Shown one piece after another: positions 11,052 through 21,384 of a DNA stretch of 64,000 bases. The translations under genes and the position numbers were made by a program. Source of the stretch: Mucidula mucida (lineage: Eukaryota > Basidiomycota > Agaricomycetes > Agaricales > Physalacriaceae); assembly GCA_015501055.1 (NCBI GenBank), contig JADNYV010000013.1, forward strand, positions 1 through 64,000, written 5' to 3'. Position 1 is the first letter of the stretch, and each line of letters begins with the position of its first letter. A model generated the notes under the pieces. It made no database searches and was not told the origin of the DNA. It saw only the letters and a list, made by a program, of their open reading frames with translations.

Positions 11052-12731
11052 ATGTTCACCTTGCCGAGCGTCGCTGAGCCACTCGCCGCTATCTCTCGCG
11101 CTCCTCAGCCTCTCGCCTCTGAAACTCGCTCTCCTGCAGTCCTTTATGACCTGGCTTGGGGGAAATCGTGGCCCCGCCACGGCGGTATCGTACATAAAAC
11201 GGAAATCGGTCAAGTCAACACTGAGGATGAACTCTATTTTGACGGAGGCGTCGATGCTATTCCCAATGCCCTCACATACGACTGCCTTGAAGACATAGGG
11301 AAGGTTACGGCAGCACTTTGGATGACACCGGGCTTCCTGGATGTTCTCGTCGTCCGTGAAGAGTATGACCGGGTCCGCAAAATACTGGAGAGCATTGAGC
11401 ATAAGGCATTCGTGGTGACCGGTCATCCAGGGATCGGTACGACCTGCAATCTTCTCCTCTTCGTCTCATAATATCTCTTTAGGCACAACCACTTTCCTGT
11501 TTTACCTTCTTCTATATCGCCTTGAGCGGAAACTTCCGACTGCTGTCCAATTTTCAAATCATCATTACTTTGTTTTTGATGAGCACGGAGCACGCGCAAG
11601 ACAGCTCTGCCACAATGACCCGGGACTGCAGAATTGTTGGGCTCTGTCCGACAGCAATAGCTTCGTCGTCGCTCCCTACCACAGTTTCCAATGTCGGGCT
11701 CAACGTGTAATCCACATCACGCCGCCAGAACCAAGTAGATGGAAACAGTGGGCGAAACATTGCGCCGCTGCCATCCTTTATATGGATCTCCCAAAAGTGA
11801 TGGAGATTGGGGCGGTCTTGTGAGTTGGTTCGACTCTCAATCGCTGAACAACCTTGCTGATCAACACACTAGGAAAGAACTCCGATTAGATGCTGCTGTT
11901 ACTCTTGGTCTTGTTGGCAGGTGGGGCCCTTCCATGCGCACAATCATTACACTGGTCAAATACCCTGCACTTACTCCTCAATACCATCATGCTGCTGAAG
12001 GGGCGGGACGTGACTTGGCTATGATGACCTTCTCTGCACTCGTTGCGTCCGGTGTAGGGCGCATCCCGACGAGTCAGAGCTCTGAAATCCTCTTCATTCG
12101 CCCCGAGGGTGGGACTGATCGCTTTATAGCGAACCTTACCATCCCTACCAAGTTCCTATCCGAGATTCTTCACTGTCATACAAGTCTTTTGCCATCCGAC
12201 AAGTTATTTGACCTCTTTGGGAAGCTAAGTTCGTATCATTTAACGCGTACTAGTGCTGGTAGCTTTCACGAAATGGATATGCATCATCACATGTGTATTG
12301 GCGGGAATGCTCTACATCTCTATCGAGTTGATACGCAAGGCCAGATGGAATTGATGCCGCCAAGTCGTGTCCTTCCCGGTACCAAATTCTCTCTCCAGCG
12401 CGCGTCTGCAGCACAGTCTTTCTATTGGATGTCAGCAGTCGTCGATCTCCCCGGAATCGATGGAATCTATGGTGATATCAATGGCGATGTGTTTGCTTTA
12501 CAGGCGACAACTGCAGTAGATCATGTAGATCCGCATGAAGGACTCAAACAGGCTTGGATGGCCATGCCCACTCGGCAGCACTGTCAGTGGAATTATGTTC
12601 TTGTTTGTCGCAGTCAGGATGAGGTCGAGCCCGTCCTGGACGTCTTCATGCCGCACCTGAAAGACTTGAAAGTGGGGGCTACTACGCAAAATGTGACGGT
12701 GTGGATTTCTGTCGTCACTTTTATGCCTTGA
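11052..12731 (+). CDS. P-loop-like protein with degenerate Walker A, full copy
   Basis: Three exons, 11052-11436, 11483-11819 and 11873-12731, close to 526 aa; the introns are 46 and 53 nt. Exon 1 ends inside the nucleotide-binding-loop-like motif GHPGIG, continued by TTTFLFYLLLYRLE after splicing (residues 124-133). The canonical lysine of GxxxxGK[ST] is Thr130, so ATP hydrolysis is doubtful. The middle part has a KWxxWAK-like segment and LGLVGRWGPSMR; the C-terminal third has AAQSFYW and GIDGIYGDI. Related proteins are common and multi-copy in Agaricomycetes and have been compared with P-loop modules of Crinkler-type effector proteins; that link is inference. Three broken copies lie at 10595-10868, 12960-13508 and 21385-22490. 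Confidence 0.7.
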
Positions 12732-12959
12732 TGAGTTATTCCTATATGTACTCTAAAACTTCAAACATCTATGATAGTTCTTTGCTTCGGAGACATCTCT
12801 GTCAAGTCACGTAGCGGTTTCTCGGAGACCGGCCCGAACAAGGAAGTTGGCTTGCGATCACGCTGAAAAGTGGCGTCGTGACTCTTGACTCTTGCCGCGA
12901 TGACAGTCGACAAACTTGATGTTATAGAATTACTTTCTCGTTAACATCTCTGTTATCTC

Positions 12960-13508
12960 TCTGATATTCCTCTTTTCAAGGGTTCATTTCGCGGCTGTCC
13001 CTCCGAGCGTCACTGAGCCTCTCGCATCTGAGACCTGCTCCGCTGCAGTCCTTTATGACCTGGCTTGGGGCAAACCGTGGCCGCACCACACCAGTATCTT
13101 ATTCAAAACGGTGATTGGGCACGTAAATGCAGACGATAAGCTCTACTTTGACGGAGGCGTCAATGCTATTCCCGATTCCCTCGCAAACGACTGCCTTGAA
13201 GATATAGGAAAGGTCAGGGCAGGTCTATCGATGACACCGGGCGTTGCGAATGTTCTCGTCGTCCGTGAAGAATATGACCGGGTCCGCAAGATGCTAGGCC
13301 AGAAGAATCCTGTATGTAATGCATTTGTGGTAACCGGCCATCCCGGGATTGGTACGACGTGCAAGCTTGTTCATCATTTTCGTGCTCTGACGTCTCATTC
13401 AGGCAACACGACCTTCCTGATATACCTTCTGCTTTATCGCCTTGAGGGGAAACTTCCGACTGCTATCCAACTATCAAAAGATTTCTACTTGCTCTTTGAC
13501 AAGTATGC
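12960..13508 (+). pseudogene. P-loop-like family, truncated copy 2
   Basis: Closely similar to exon 1 and the start of exon 2 of the full copy, with the same intron position (GTACGACGTGC ... CATTCAG). Spliced, it reads GHPGIGNTTFLIYLLLYRLE, so the Walker A lysine is Asn here. The position of the full copy's start codon has no ATG. The sequence stops abruptly at about 13508, where it joins a truncated kinase-like copy on the other strand. It cannot encode the C-terminal 350 residues. Confidence 0.75.
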
Positions 13509-14099
13509 CATTTGAGTGCGACGAACTATAAGACTTGAACGAGAGACCAAACTTACTTGAGAGGCGACATATCCTTCCTCACGGCGGCGACCTCGTTCCG
13601 TGTGTTGCCAGCCCATTCGGTAACACTACAGAAGATGGTACCACCGTGTACGCGCGCCACACGCCATAGTGCCGCGGTACCAAATCCCCAGCAACCCCTC
13701 GCAGATTCCGAGCATGAAACTTTTCATCCGAAAGCATAAAGACGGCAGGTGCGCGGGGTGGTCCCGTTTAGCCTGCTCAACGTTGAACAGTATCTTGACA
13801 CAGAACCTAGGTGTTTCTTCATCCGGACCGAGATAGCCAATTCAGAATATCGACGATTCGTGGTACATGCCATAAGTTCCCCACGCAAGGGCCAGTTCGA
13901 ATGAGAGATTTCGAGTCTTCCCCTCGTGGTCGTTCATGTGCGGGCCATCCCATAACATCAAGAGAGGTTCGGGAGAGGTAGAAGGGATAGACTCGAACAT
14001 GTCGTCGAATTTGTCCTTTATGGATTTATCCTCAAAGCGCTCGAACCGCAATTTCTTGTTGATTTCGCCAGAGCCGAGCCATAAAAAACGGGAAGGCAT
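13509..14099 (-). pseudogene. Kinase-like family, truncated copy
   Basis: Matches exon 1 of the full gene at 16975-18241: MPSRFLWLGSGEINKK at the start (ATG at 14099), then SIPSTSPEPLLML and LAWGTYGMYHESSIF. The frame is lost near 13845, and internal bases are missing around 13700-13760. The match ends within the first intron, where it abuts the truncated P-loop-like copy. All sequence for the kinase C-lobe is absent. Confidence 0.75.
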
Positions 14100-14718
14100 G
14101 TCAATGGTGCTGATGATGGGCAGTCTTGGGCAGTCTCCAACCACGCATGATCACGTGGCCGCTATTGTTTGCGAAACTTCTCGTCTTTTTCTGTCATCCG
14201 CTCTTGCCAACAGAGCTTTCCTGGTATATCTAAAATAGTGCGCCCTTTTGTCCCAAATAAATAAACGAATGTGAGTCCTGCCGGAGGACTCACGCAGGAT
14301 AAAGATATGGCGGCGGCAACGACCACAAAAGTCGCAAAACGTTTAACGGTCAGCTTCGTAGAAGCTGCGCGCACTTGGAAAAGTCTCCCCTAGGCAGACT
14401 CGATCAGCTTGTAGCTCACTAATGCACTCGATGCTGCCGGCGATAAACTCATCCCCGTGGTTCTGTGTGTGCAAGAATGGGCGGTGGGAGCCCAAGATTG
14501 TTACTGTTCTTCGTGGTGGATTTGCAACTTCGGGACCCACAACAATGGCCACTTATGCTCTTGTTCATCAACGCGTCGAATGGACGAATTTAAAGCGGTA
14601 TATTTAAGGAGCAGACGCCTTGTTAAGACCATACAGCATATTGATTCGACGACGACAGTTTCTACATTTACAATCATTTCGACTAAAAAAAACTTGTTTC
14701 CAAAAGCTCGCTCCAAAT

Positions 14719-16699
14719 CTACTGACGTCCCTTAGTTGTCCTCTTCGGCCTTTTGTCCGCTGCAGCCGGAGGGTTAGCCTCAGGCGGCGCTGTGCGTACT
14801 CGACTCGGTTGAGCGGCTGCTCTCTGCTGCGGGACGGCTGGAGGAGCCTGAGCCACAGGCGCCTTGCGTGTCCGTTGAGCGGGGGCAGCCTGCGCCGCGG
14901 GAGCTGGCTCCGGTGTGGCCTGTCTCTGCACCGGTGGACGACTTGATCCCGCCTTCGGTGGTGCGGGATTGTACGGAATAACAGATTCATGTGACGCTCT
15001 GGACGTACTCGCGTCCTCGTAGTTGACAGGATTCCTGTCGCGCCTTGGCCTATCAGGCACAGCCTGTACTGCAATCGGCGCTGCTCGCGCGGGACGATAG
15101 TCGGCATCGACTTTGCTGGCCGTCTTACTTGTTGGACCAACGTCGATACATCCATTTGCTGCGAAAATGGGATCTCCGGTAGCGGGGGGGTTGATCCTTT
15201 CCGCATTCTCCCTGAAGAAAATCAAGAACTTGTCACGCAAATCTCGATTGCACGCCACGCGCAAGAATTTGTAGAGGGTGTATAGTGCATTATGCGTCGG
15301 CGTGTTCTCTGTGATGCGATAGGTACTGTAGACGCGGGATATATAAAGCCTCTGTTGGTACTGCGGATCCCGTACGACGAAGTACGAGAAATCGTGGCTG
15401 GACGCTATGCCGAAATGGCTGGCTTTTTCGATCATCTGGGTGTAGATCTGTACGAGCGGCTGGGTCTCCTTGCTGATCTTCGCAGTTGCCTCGGCCGGCC
15501 AGCTGAAATTATAGGTCGTGCCAAAAACCTGTTTCCTTGCCATCTCTCTCTCTAGTTGTTGGAGTGCACGTGGCGGAATGTCAAGCAATGTAGGCAGGTA
15601 GAACTGCCCGATGGAAGTCGGCTTTTTGATTTCGCAGGGACAGTCGTTCAACTCGAGGTCGGGATACGCGTGATATGGACCGGGGATTCTATCATTTTTG
15701 GGCACAATGACCCCTCGGTGTGGGTACAGCCGGTCACCATCCTTACGTCCCTCAATGTGGTTGATGATTTCAGCGATGATGGTGAGATGGGAGGCTCGAA
15801 AGACATACTCCACGTCCCCCTCACTATGAAAGGCTCTGCACAGGTTGGCGAGACGTGGACCAGACGTGAGCACCTCGCGAAGCTCGTCGGTGAGGTCTGC
15901 AAAAATCAGGTCGTCTCCGAGTTCCTTCTGTTGTGCCATGAATTGATGGAAAAGATCGCCCATTGACGGAGCATACACGAGTTCAGTGACCCGATCCTCT
16001 TCTCTGATCGCTTTTTCGACTTCACGCACAAGACGTGCTCCCGGGGAAGTGATGGTGACATCGAAGGAAATGGGAGTGTCCGCAAAACAAGAACTGAGAA
16101 ATTTATCGATAGAGTTCGTGGCAGGGGAGGTGAGAGAGTCCATGTCGAACTGTGAGTGCCCTTCGGGACCTAAGTCCTCATCTGTCGTGTGCTCAACACC
16201 TCGAGGCAAGACGGAAGTCTTGTCTTTAGTACGGCCTTGGGTTTGGGGAAGAATCTGCCGACTTTTGCCTTTGGAAGGTGGACTTTCCTCTCCGGTGGGG
16301 TCTGAGGGCTTCGAAGTGACAACTTCGTGACGATTCTTGCGACGGGAGGGGGGTTTCTCAGCTGGGAGAGTGTCGTCCAGTGAATAGAAAGCGGTGTTCG
16401 CAATCTTGTATTCATCGGCGGTTGGGTCAGCCGAGTCGAAATCTGAACGAAATATATGTATGAGCCTTTCAACGCCACACATTGTGCACACCTTCGGGAG
16501 TTCCTGGAGTCTCTCCGGGACTAGAGAGATAAGAACAAATCGTCTCGGAGAGCTCATAAGCGGAGCGAATGATTGGGAAGAGTTCTTTCGCCGCCACATC
16601 GGGGGGAAGCTGTAGTGCACCATGTAACACGCTATTCAGCTCGGTGGCAGACATGCGCGCTGTGAGCCAGCCTCCGACGGCTGATAAATTCGTCTGCAT
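14719..16699 (-). CDS. Unknown protein with PD-(D/E)xK-like signature
   Basis: Two exons, 16492-16699 and 14719-16442 (49-nt intron), close to 643 aa. A second ATG in frame encodes MSATELN, so the start is uncertain by 15 residues. Residues 330-342 read PDLELNDCPCEIKK, the spacing of a PD-(D/E)xK nuclease core, followed about 60 residues later by the helix-like QIYTQM and then SSHDFSYFVVRD. The last 130 residues are Pro/Ala-rich, apparently disordered, and end in a basic KRPKRTTKGR. No kinase motifs are present. The family is unknown to me by name; the nuclease-fold reading is inference. A relic of the same gene is at 18986-19190, again next to a kinase-like relic, so the two families travel together. 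Confidence 0.6.
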
Positions 16700-16974
16700 A
16701 CGATAGTCTGAGGAAAGGGACCCGGCGTAGGCTTGGGAAGGTAGATATTGGGGGGAAAGGAATCGAAGAAGCAGTGCTCTTAAATGCGGCGTGGCGGAGT
16801 CTTAATGGCCCTTTTTCTGGTGCGCAGATACGATCTGATATCGGGCGTATACTCAGGGTTAGTTCTTAATAGAAACGCAGCGCGTCGGCGGAGTGAAGAC
16901 TGACATAAAGTTCACATGAGGCTACCAATTGGGATATTCACAATACATTGGAACGACAATTCTACCAAACCAAT

Positions 16975-18241
16975 TCAGGATACTAAGTAAGTAAGGTACG
17001 TATCAGTCAGGCGCTCCGCAAGCTTCTCGAAATCTTTCATGCCGTCTTTCCACAGGACCACCATCCCATCCGGTCGAAATCTAAACTTGACGTCTGGTTC
17101 AAGTGGATCGTCATCGAAAAGATGGTGACGCTGGACCATCATGACAGTCGCATTGTCGAGCGAGGGATGCATTGCAGTATAATGTTTGTGAAAACTTAAG
17201 GCCTTGTATGTGCGAGTTGAAGGTGATACTAAGTGGTTCTGTGTGTCAGTATGAAGACGATTTCGAGACAGATGCGAACATGCCTTCAACGTCTTCTTCA
17301 AACATACAGAGACTGAAAATGAGATTTGGCACATCCTCGCAGCCCCCAGTTTCTGCAGGCAGCTCAGTATCGATGGGAAGAATGGGGAGATTCCGGGTGC
17401 ATGGCTCCTTAACAGCCTCGGCGAAGTCAATGACAAAGCATCTTCTTTTGGAGCCAGCGTCGGTCTTGTCTACACGGAAGAGGATGTGATGCAGTTGATG
17501 AGAGTTGGTCAGTCGATTATGATGGATACCGCGGTCATGGAGTCGTTCAACTGTACGCCCTAGCAGTATGCTAGTTCGAAACATTTGAGTACGACGAACT
17601 AAAACCTGAACGGGAGACCAAACTTACCTGAGAGGCGACATATCCCTCCTCACGGCGGCAACCTCGTCCCATGTGTTGCCAGCCCATTCGGTAACACTAC
17701 AGAAGATGACACCAGCCCAATTCTCCGTTTTTGTGCACCACACCCCATAGTGCCGCGGAACCAAATCCCCAGCAACCCCTCGCAAATTCTGAGCGTGAAA
17801 CTTTGCATCCGCAAGCATATTCAAGACTGCCTGGTACGCGGGGTGGTCTCGTTTGGCCTTCTCGACGTTGAATAGTACCTTGACGCAGAAAGTAGGCCTT
17901 TCCTCATCGCGGTCTTCACCCGAGTGAAAGCCATCGAAGAATATCGACGATTCGTGGTACATGCCATAAGTTCCCCACGCAAGAGCCTGTGAGAATGAGA
18001 GAGTCCGAGTCTTCCCCTCGTGGTCGTTAATTAGCGGGTCATCCAACATTAAGAGAGGTTCGGGAGAGGTAGAAGGGATAGACTCGAACATCTCGTCGAA
18101 TTTGTCCTTCATGGATTCGTCTTCGAAGCGGTCGAACTTCAATTTCTTGTTAAGTTCGCTGAAGCCGAGCCACAAAGATTGTGTAGGCATGTCGGTGGTG
18201 GTGATGATGGATAGTTTCCAACCGACAATGATCGCTTTCAT
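16975..18241 (-). CDS. Degenerate protein-kinase-like protein
   Basis: Exon 1 is 17628-18241 and exon 2 runs down from 17570 after a 57-nt intron. A further short intron near 17230-17290 is needed to reach the last exon, whose stop is at 16975. The donor of that third junction is unclear (weak GTTGAA or GTCTCG, or a GC donor). The start may be 18241 or the in-frame ATG at 18190. After splicing, the C-lobe-like part reads LLGRTVERLHDRGIHHNRL, then CFVIDFAEA. This matches the spacing of HRD and DFG motifs in Agaricomycete kinase-like families, but the catalytic aspartate of HRD is not evident (HHNRL). It is probably a pseudokinase. Confidence 0.6.
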
Positions 18242-18985
18242 ACAAGGCTCATTACGTGGCCGCTATTGTTTGCCAAACACGGCACCTCCGAACATTCTCG
18301 CCCTTGTTCTGGCATCTGCGGCTCTTGTCAGCTGCTTTTTTTCTTCTTAGCTCCAGGAAACAAGGATAACTCCATTTCTATCGACATCTGTTTATGCCCA
18401 TCTCCGCCTGGGAGGCCGTGTGGCCTCATGTACTCTTCTTTGCTGCATTCTGATATGAACCTGTCCCCACTCACTGGCGCGATAGGAAGCAAGTATCATT
18501 TTCTGCCCCATTATCGCTCATAATCATCTACCCTGTTTCGGATGCCTTTGACGGGTGTCGAAGCACATAAGCGCTCTGATGGCTGTGTGGCTTAACGCCC
18601 CATGACCGCTTCCGTACTTATCCAGATCCTCTTGCGTACGTTGTCGTGGCCTTGGAAAGCTCGTCCGCCCCTCACAATGCTGCTACCCATCCCCGCAATC
18701 TTATTTCTTTGCCCCAGGTTTTCATGGAAGGTAACCAGCTCAGACAACGCACTCGTCGCGCGCGATATTCCAGGGCAGGCTCGATCTATGTGGAAGACAC
18801 CGCGCCAATCAATTATCTCATCCTGATAATCAGATTGTTTTTACATTATCCGTTCGAAACCGGCGTCGTGCTGCGCCGTATTCGATGCATAGTGTACGCC
18901 ACTACATAGGGCCCAGGGAAGAGACCCCGAGGGAGTCAGCGAGCCCGATCTTGACGGCGTGCTGAGTTTTACTGCTCGCGCGACG
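18242..18985. other. Intergenic, no gene seen
   Basis: I recognise no exon or RNA here. Open frames are short and lack family features. Confidence 0.4.
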
Positions 18986-19190
18986 TGTACCTAAGTAATA
19001 CATAGAGGGAATATGGAAGGGCAGCCGTGCAAAGCAAGGATATGCTTTTCAGAGAATTCTGATGTAGTAGCCACTTGCGTCATGAACTGATGTAAAATAT
19101 CGCCCATTGATTGCCCATTGACGGTGCATACACAATTACAGTACTTCTCTGAATGCTCTCTCGACTTCGAATCAAGATAGTAGGGAAGCA
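18986..19190 (-). pseudogene. Relic of the PD-(D/E)xK-like gene
   Basis: Minus-strand reading contains SMGDILHQFMTQ, equivalent to SMGDLFHQFMAQ in the full gene (residues about 229-240), with further matching bases on both sides. Everything else of that 643-aa protein is missing. Confidence 0.6.
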
Positions 19191-19612
19191 ACATACGCAT
19201 CGGGTAGATTTTCCGCAAACTCCTCAAAATCTTTCATGCCGTCTTCCCACAGAACCACCATCCCATCCGGTCAAAAAATAAACTTGAGGTCTGGTTCAAG
19301 TGGGAGATCATCATTGAAGAGATGGTGCCAATGGACCATCATCACAGTTGCATTGTCAAGCGAGGGATGCAGTGCAGAATACCGTTTGTAAAAATGTAAG
19401 GCCTTGTACGCGCGAGTTCCAGGTAATACTTCGTTCTGTATATTAGTATACTTTGCAGAAGAAGATATGGTGAATGCAAACATACATTCAATGTCCATTG
19501 AAAACATGCCAAGACTGAAGATAAGATTCCTCACTTCATTGCAGCTCCCAGTTCTTGGAGTTATCTTTGCATCAATGGGAAGAATGGAAAGATTTCTAGT
19601 GCATGACAGCTA
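19191..19612 (-). pseudogene. Relic of the kinase-like gene (C-terminal part)
   Basis: Matches the last exon and preceding sequence of the full gene at 16975-17490: NLIFSLGMF, TRAYKALHFYKRYSALHP and SLDNATVMM in order. The end of the protein is interrupted by a stop (KFIF). It adjoins the relic at 18986-19190, repeating the gene order of the intact pair. Confidence 0.65.
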
Positions 19613-20110
19613 GTGATCTGCTGGCCTGGCTTTGGCCTAAAGCCGCCGGCTTGGCCTGGCTTTCCCATCTCCTAAGCCAGGCCAGAGCCGTAGCTCACAA
19701 ACGGCTCTGGCCTAAGCCGTGGCTTAGGGCGGGATGCGGCGGGCATAAGCGGGTGCCCAACTTTTGCTAAATGGAGGAGGATGTTTTATTTGTGAGCTGT
19801 TGGTGTAACCCAAGAATTGCTTATCATTGCCTGGCAACGCAACTGTGCAAAATCTGCATCAAGACTTTGTATATTGTACTGCGCCAGTTGACTAAATCAC
19901 CTGTTATGAGCGCTACCAATACAGAGAGAGACTGAAAATCATGAAAGAAGTCAGCATGAGCGACTCAACACGTATTTGAGTAGTCCATATGCCTCAAGAC
20001 TGAAGGATTTAAACATGCCACAGCCTTAAGGCTGGCTTACGGCCTGCAGAATGTGAAGCCAGGCCGTAGGCTCTATCAAGCCGTTGTTATGGCCCGGTCT
20101 GGCTCTGGCT
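19613..20110. repeat. GC-rich block with GGCC/AAGCC palindromes
   Basis: Both ends (19613-19745 and 20020-20110) are packed with GGCC, GGCTTGGCC, AAGCCAGGCC and GGCTCTGGC in both orientations. One example is an 11-bp hairpin, GCCAGAGCCGT ... ACGGCTCTGGC. The middle is ordinary AT-rich sequence. It could be an inserted foldback element, but I cannot define clean termini or a target duplication. Confidence 0.45.
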
Positions 20111-20267
20111 TACTAGTATATAAGCAGTAGTGTAGTATCATTGTACTTTAGTTCTGATCTTGTTTATACACCTGGCCTAGCCTAGTCTTACGAACGCGAA
20201 CACTTTCTTCCTTAGTACCTGCTGTGGTACCTGGTTTAGTCTCGTGGCTATAGTCAGTCGCTAACAG
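20111..20267. mobile_element. LTR-like fragment, copy 2
   Basis: Second copy of the repeat at 29-190, in the same orientation, beginning around CTTACTAGTATATAAGCAG and ending GCTAACA. Flanking sequences of the two copies differ, which places the repeat borders. Confidence 0.5.
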
Positions 20268-20361
20268 TGGCAGTGACGGCGGCAAAGAAGAGGCCGCAAA
20301 TGTAGTCTTGAGGTATTCACTGTACAATCATAGCCTGTATTCTGTACTGAATATACTATTA

Positions 20362-20605
20362 CTGTAGCGTTTCGACCGCAAATTCACATAACGGGTCACG
20401 GGGGTCTTTGAAGTGAAGCTATATATACATCATAACGGGTCACGGACCACTTTGGTCAGGCACGAGCCTCCAAATAAGGAAATTTCAGGTCCCGCTATAA
20501 GCGGAACTGTCCAAAAAAGGCAATTTAAGGGTCTGTGAAGCTGTTCGCTGTAACTTCAGACCATAATGGGTCACAGGCTGTGAAGTTACGGTTGAAACGC
20601 TACAG
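20362..20605. mobile_element. MITE with terminal inverted repeats and TA target duplication
   Basis: A 244-bp element bounded by TA on both sides (20360-20361 and 20606-20607). The termini CTGTAGCGTTTC...TTCAC and GTGAAG...GAAACGCTACAG are inverted repeats of about 26 bp with four mismatches. ACGGGTCACGG-type motifs recur inside. It has no coding capacity. TA duplication and size fit a non-autonomous Tc1/mariner-type element. Confidence 0.75.
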
Positions 20606-20936
20606 TATAGTGAAATGACAGCAATTTGAAAAAGTGGATAATGGCTATAACCTGATGATGGGTATGACAGCACATGGCAGCAATGATGATCAATTGCAAG
20701 TAAGATATTGACTTACCACACTATGTCATTTCCCCCACATGGTTATGATCAACCACATTGTCTATCTCACATAAGCTTCAGCATGCATTGTTCAGGCTTA
20801 ACTTGCGTCCATCTTCTCTCTAACTGGTGGTGGTGAATCAATACTGCATCAGTCTTCCTGTAGGCTGTTTGTTGAGAAGGTAGCATTGGGATTGGGCTGA
20901 ATGGGTTCCATGTCAATCAGATGTTGTTGGCGGGTT

Positions 20937-21030
20937 TTTATTGCATTGAGCTAGGCTCTGCAGTCTTATGCATTGAGCAAGGCTCTGCTATCATGTATTA
21001 TTGCATTAAGCAAGGCTCTGCAGTCTACCC
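20937..21030. repeat. Short tandem repeat, about 30 bp x 3
   Basis: Three imperfect copies of a unit like TTGCATTGAGCAAGGCTCTG follow one another. The stretch has no further gene features; a (TATC)n microsatellite lies nearby at about 21336-21352. Confidence 0.55.
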
Positions 21031-21384
21031 ATGCTTTGCACTGGCGACGGTCAAAAAATTGATGTTCCGCTGCATAGCGGCTCAGATGGCTTATGTTGCA
21101 GTCTAAGATTGTATACGAGCTCTTGGAGGTTATTCTCTAAGAGCCTTTTATTGTACCCAAATGGTACTTCTACTAGTAATTACAAGTTTTCACTTCCTTC
21201 TCTGGAGCATTGTACAGACCTACCCAACAGGGAGTGTTCCAGATCAATTAAGGAGAAGGTGGGTTTGGTACCGTAGCATATGTATTGTAGTACGGACCGT
21301 GCTGTGTTTTTCAGGGCTAGATGCATGTAAAAAATATATCTATCTATCTATCCCCAAGGTTTAGTGATGACTGGTGCTTGCGCT

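Noticed and set aside
14604..15206. 200-aa minus-strand Arg-rich frame
   Set aside because: Out-of-frame shadow of the Pro/Ala-rich tail of the 643-aa gene.
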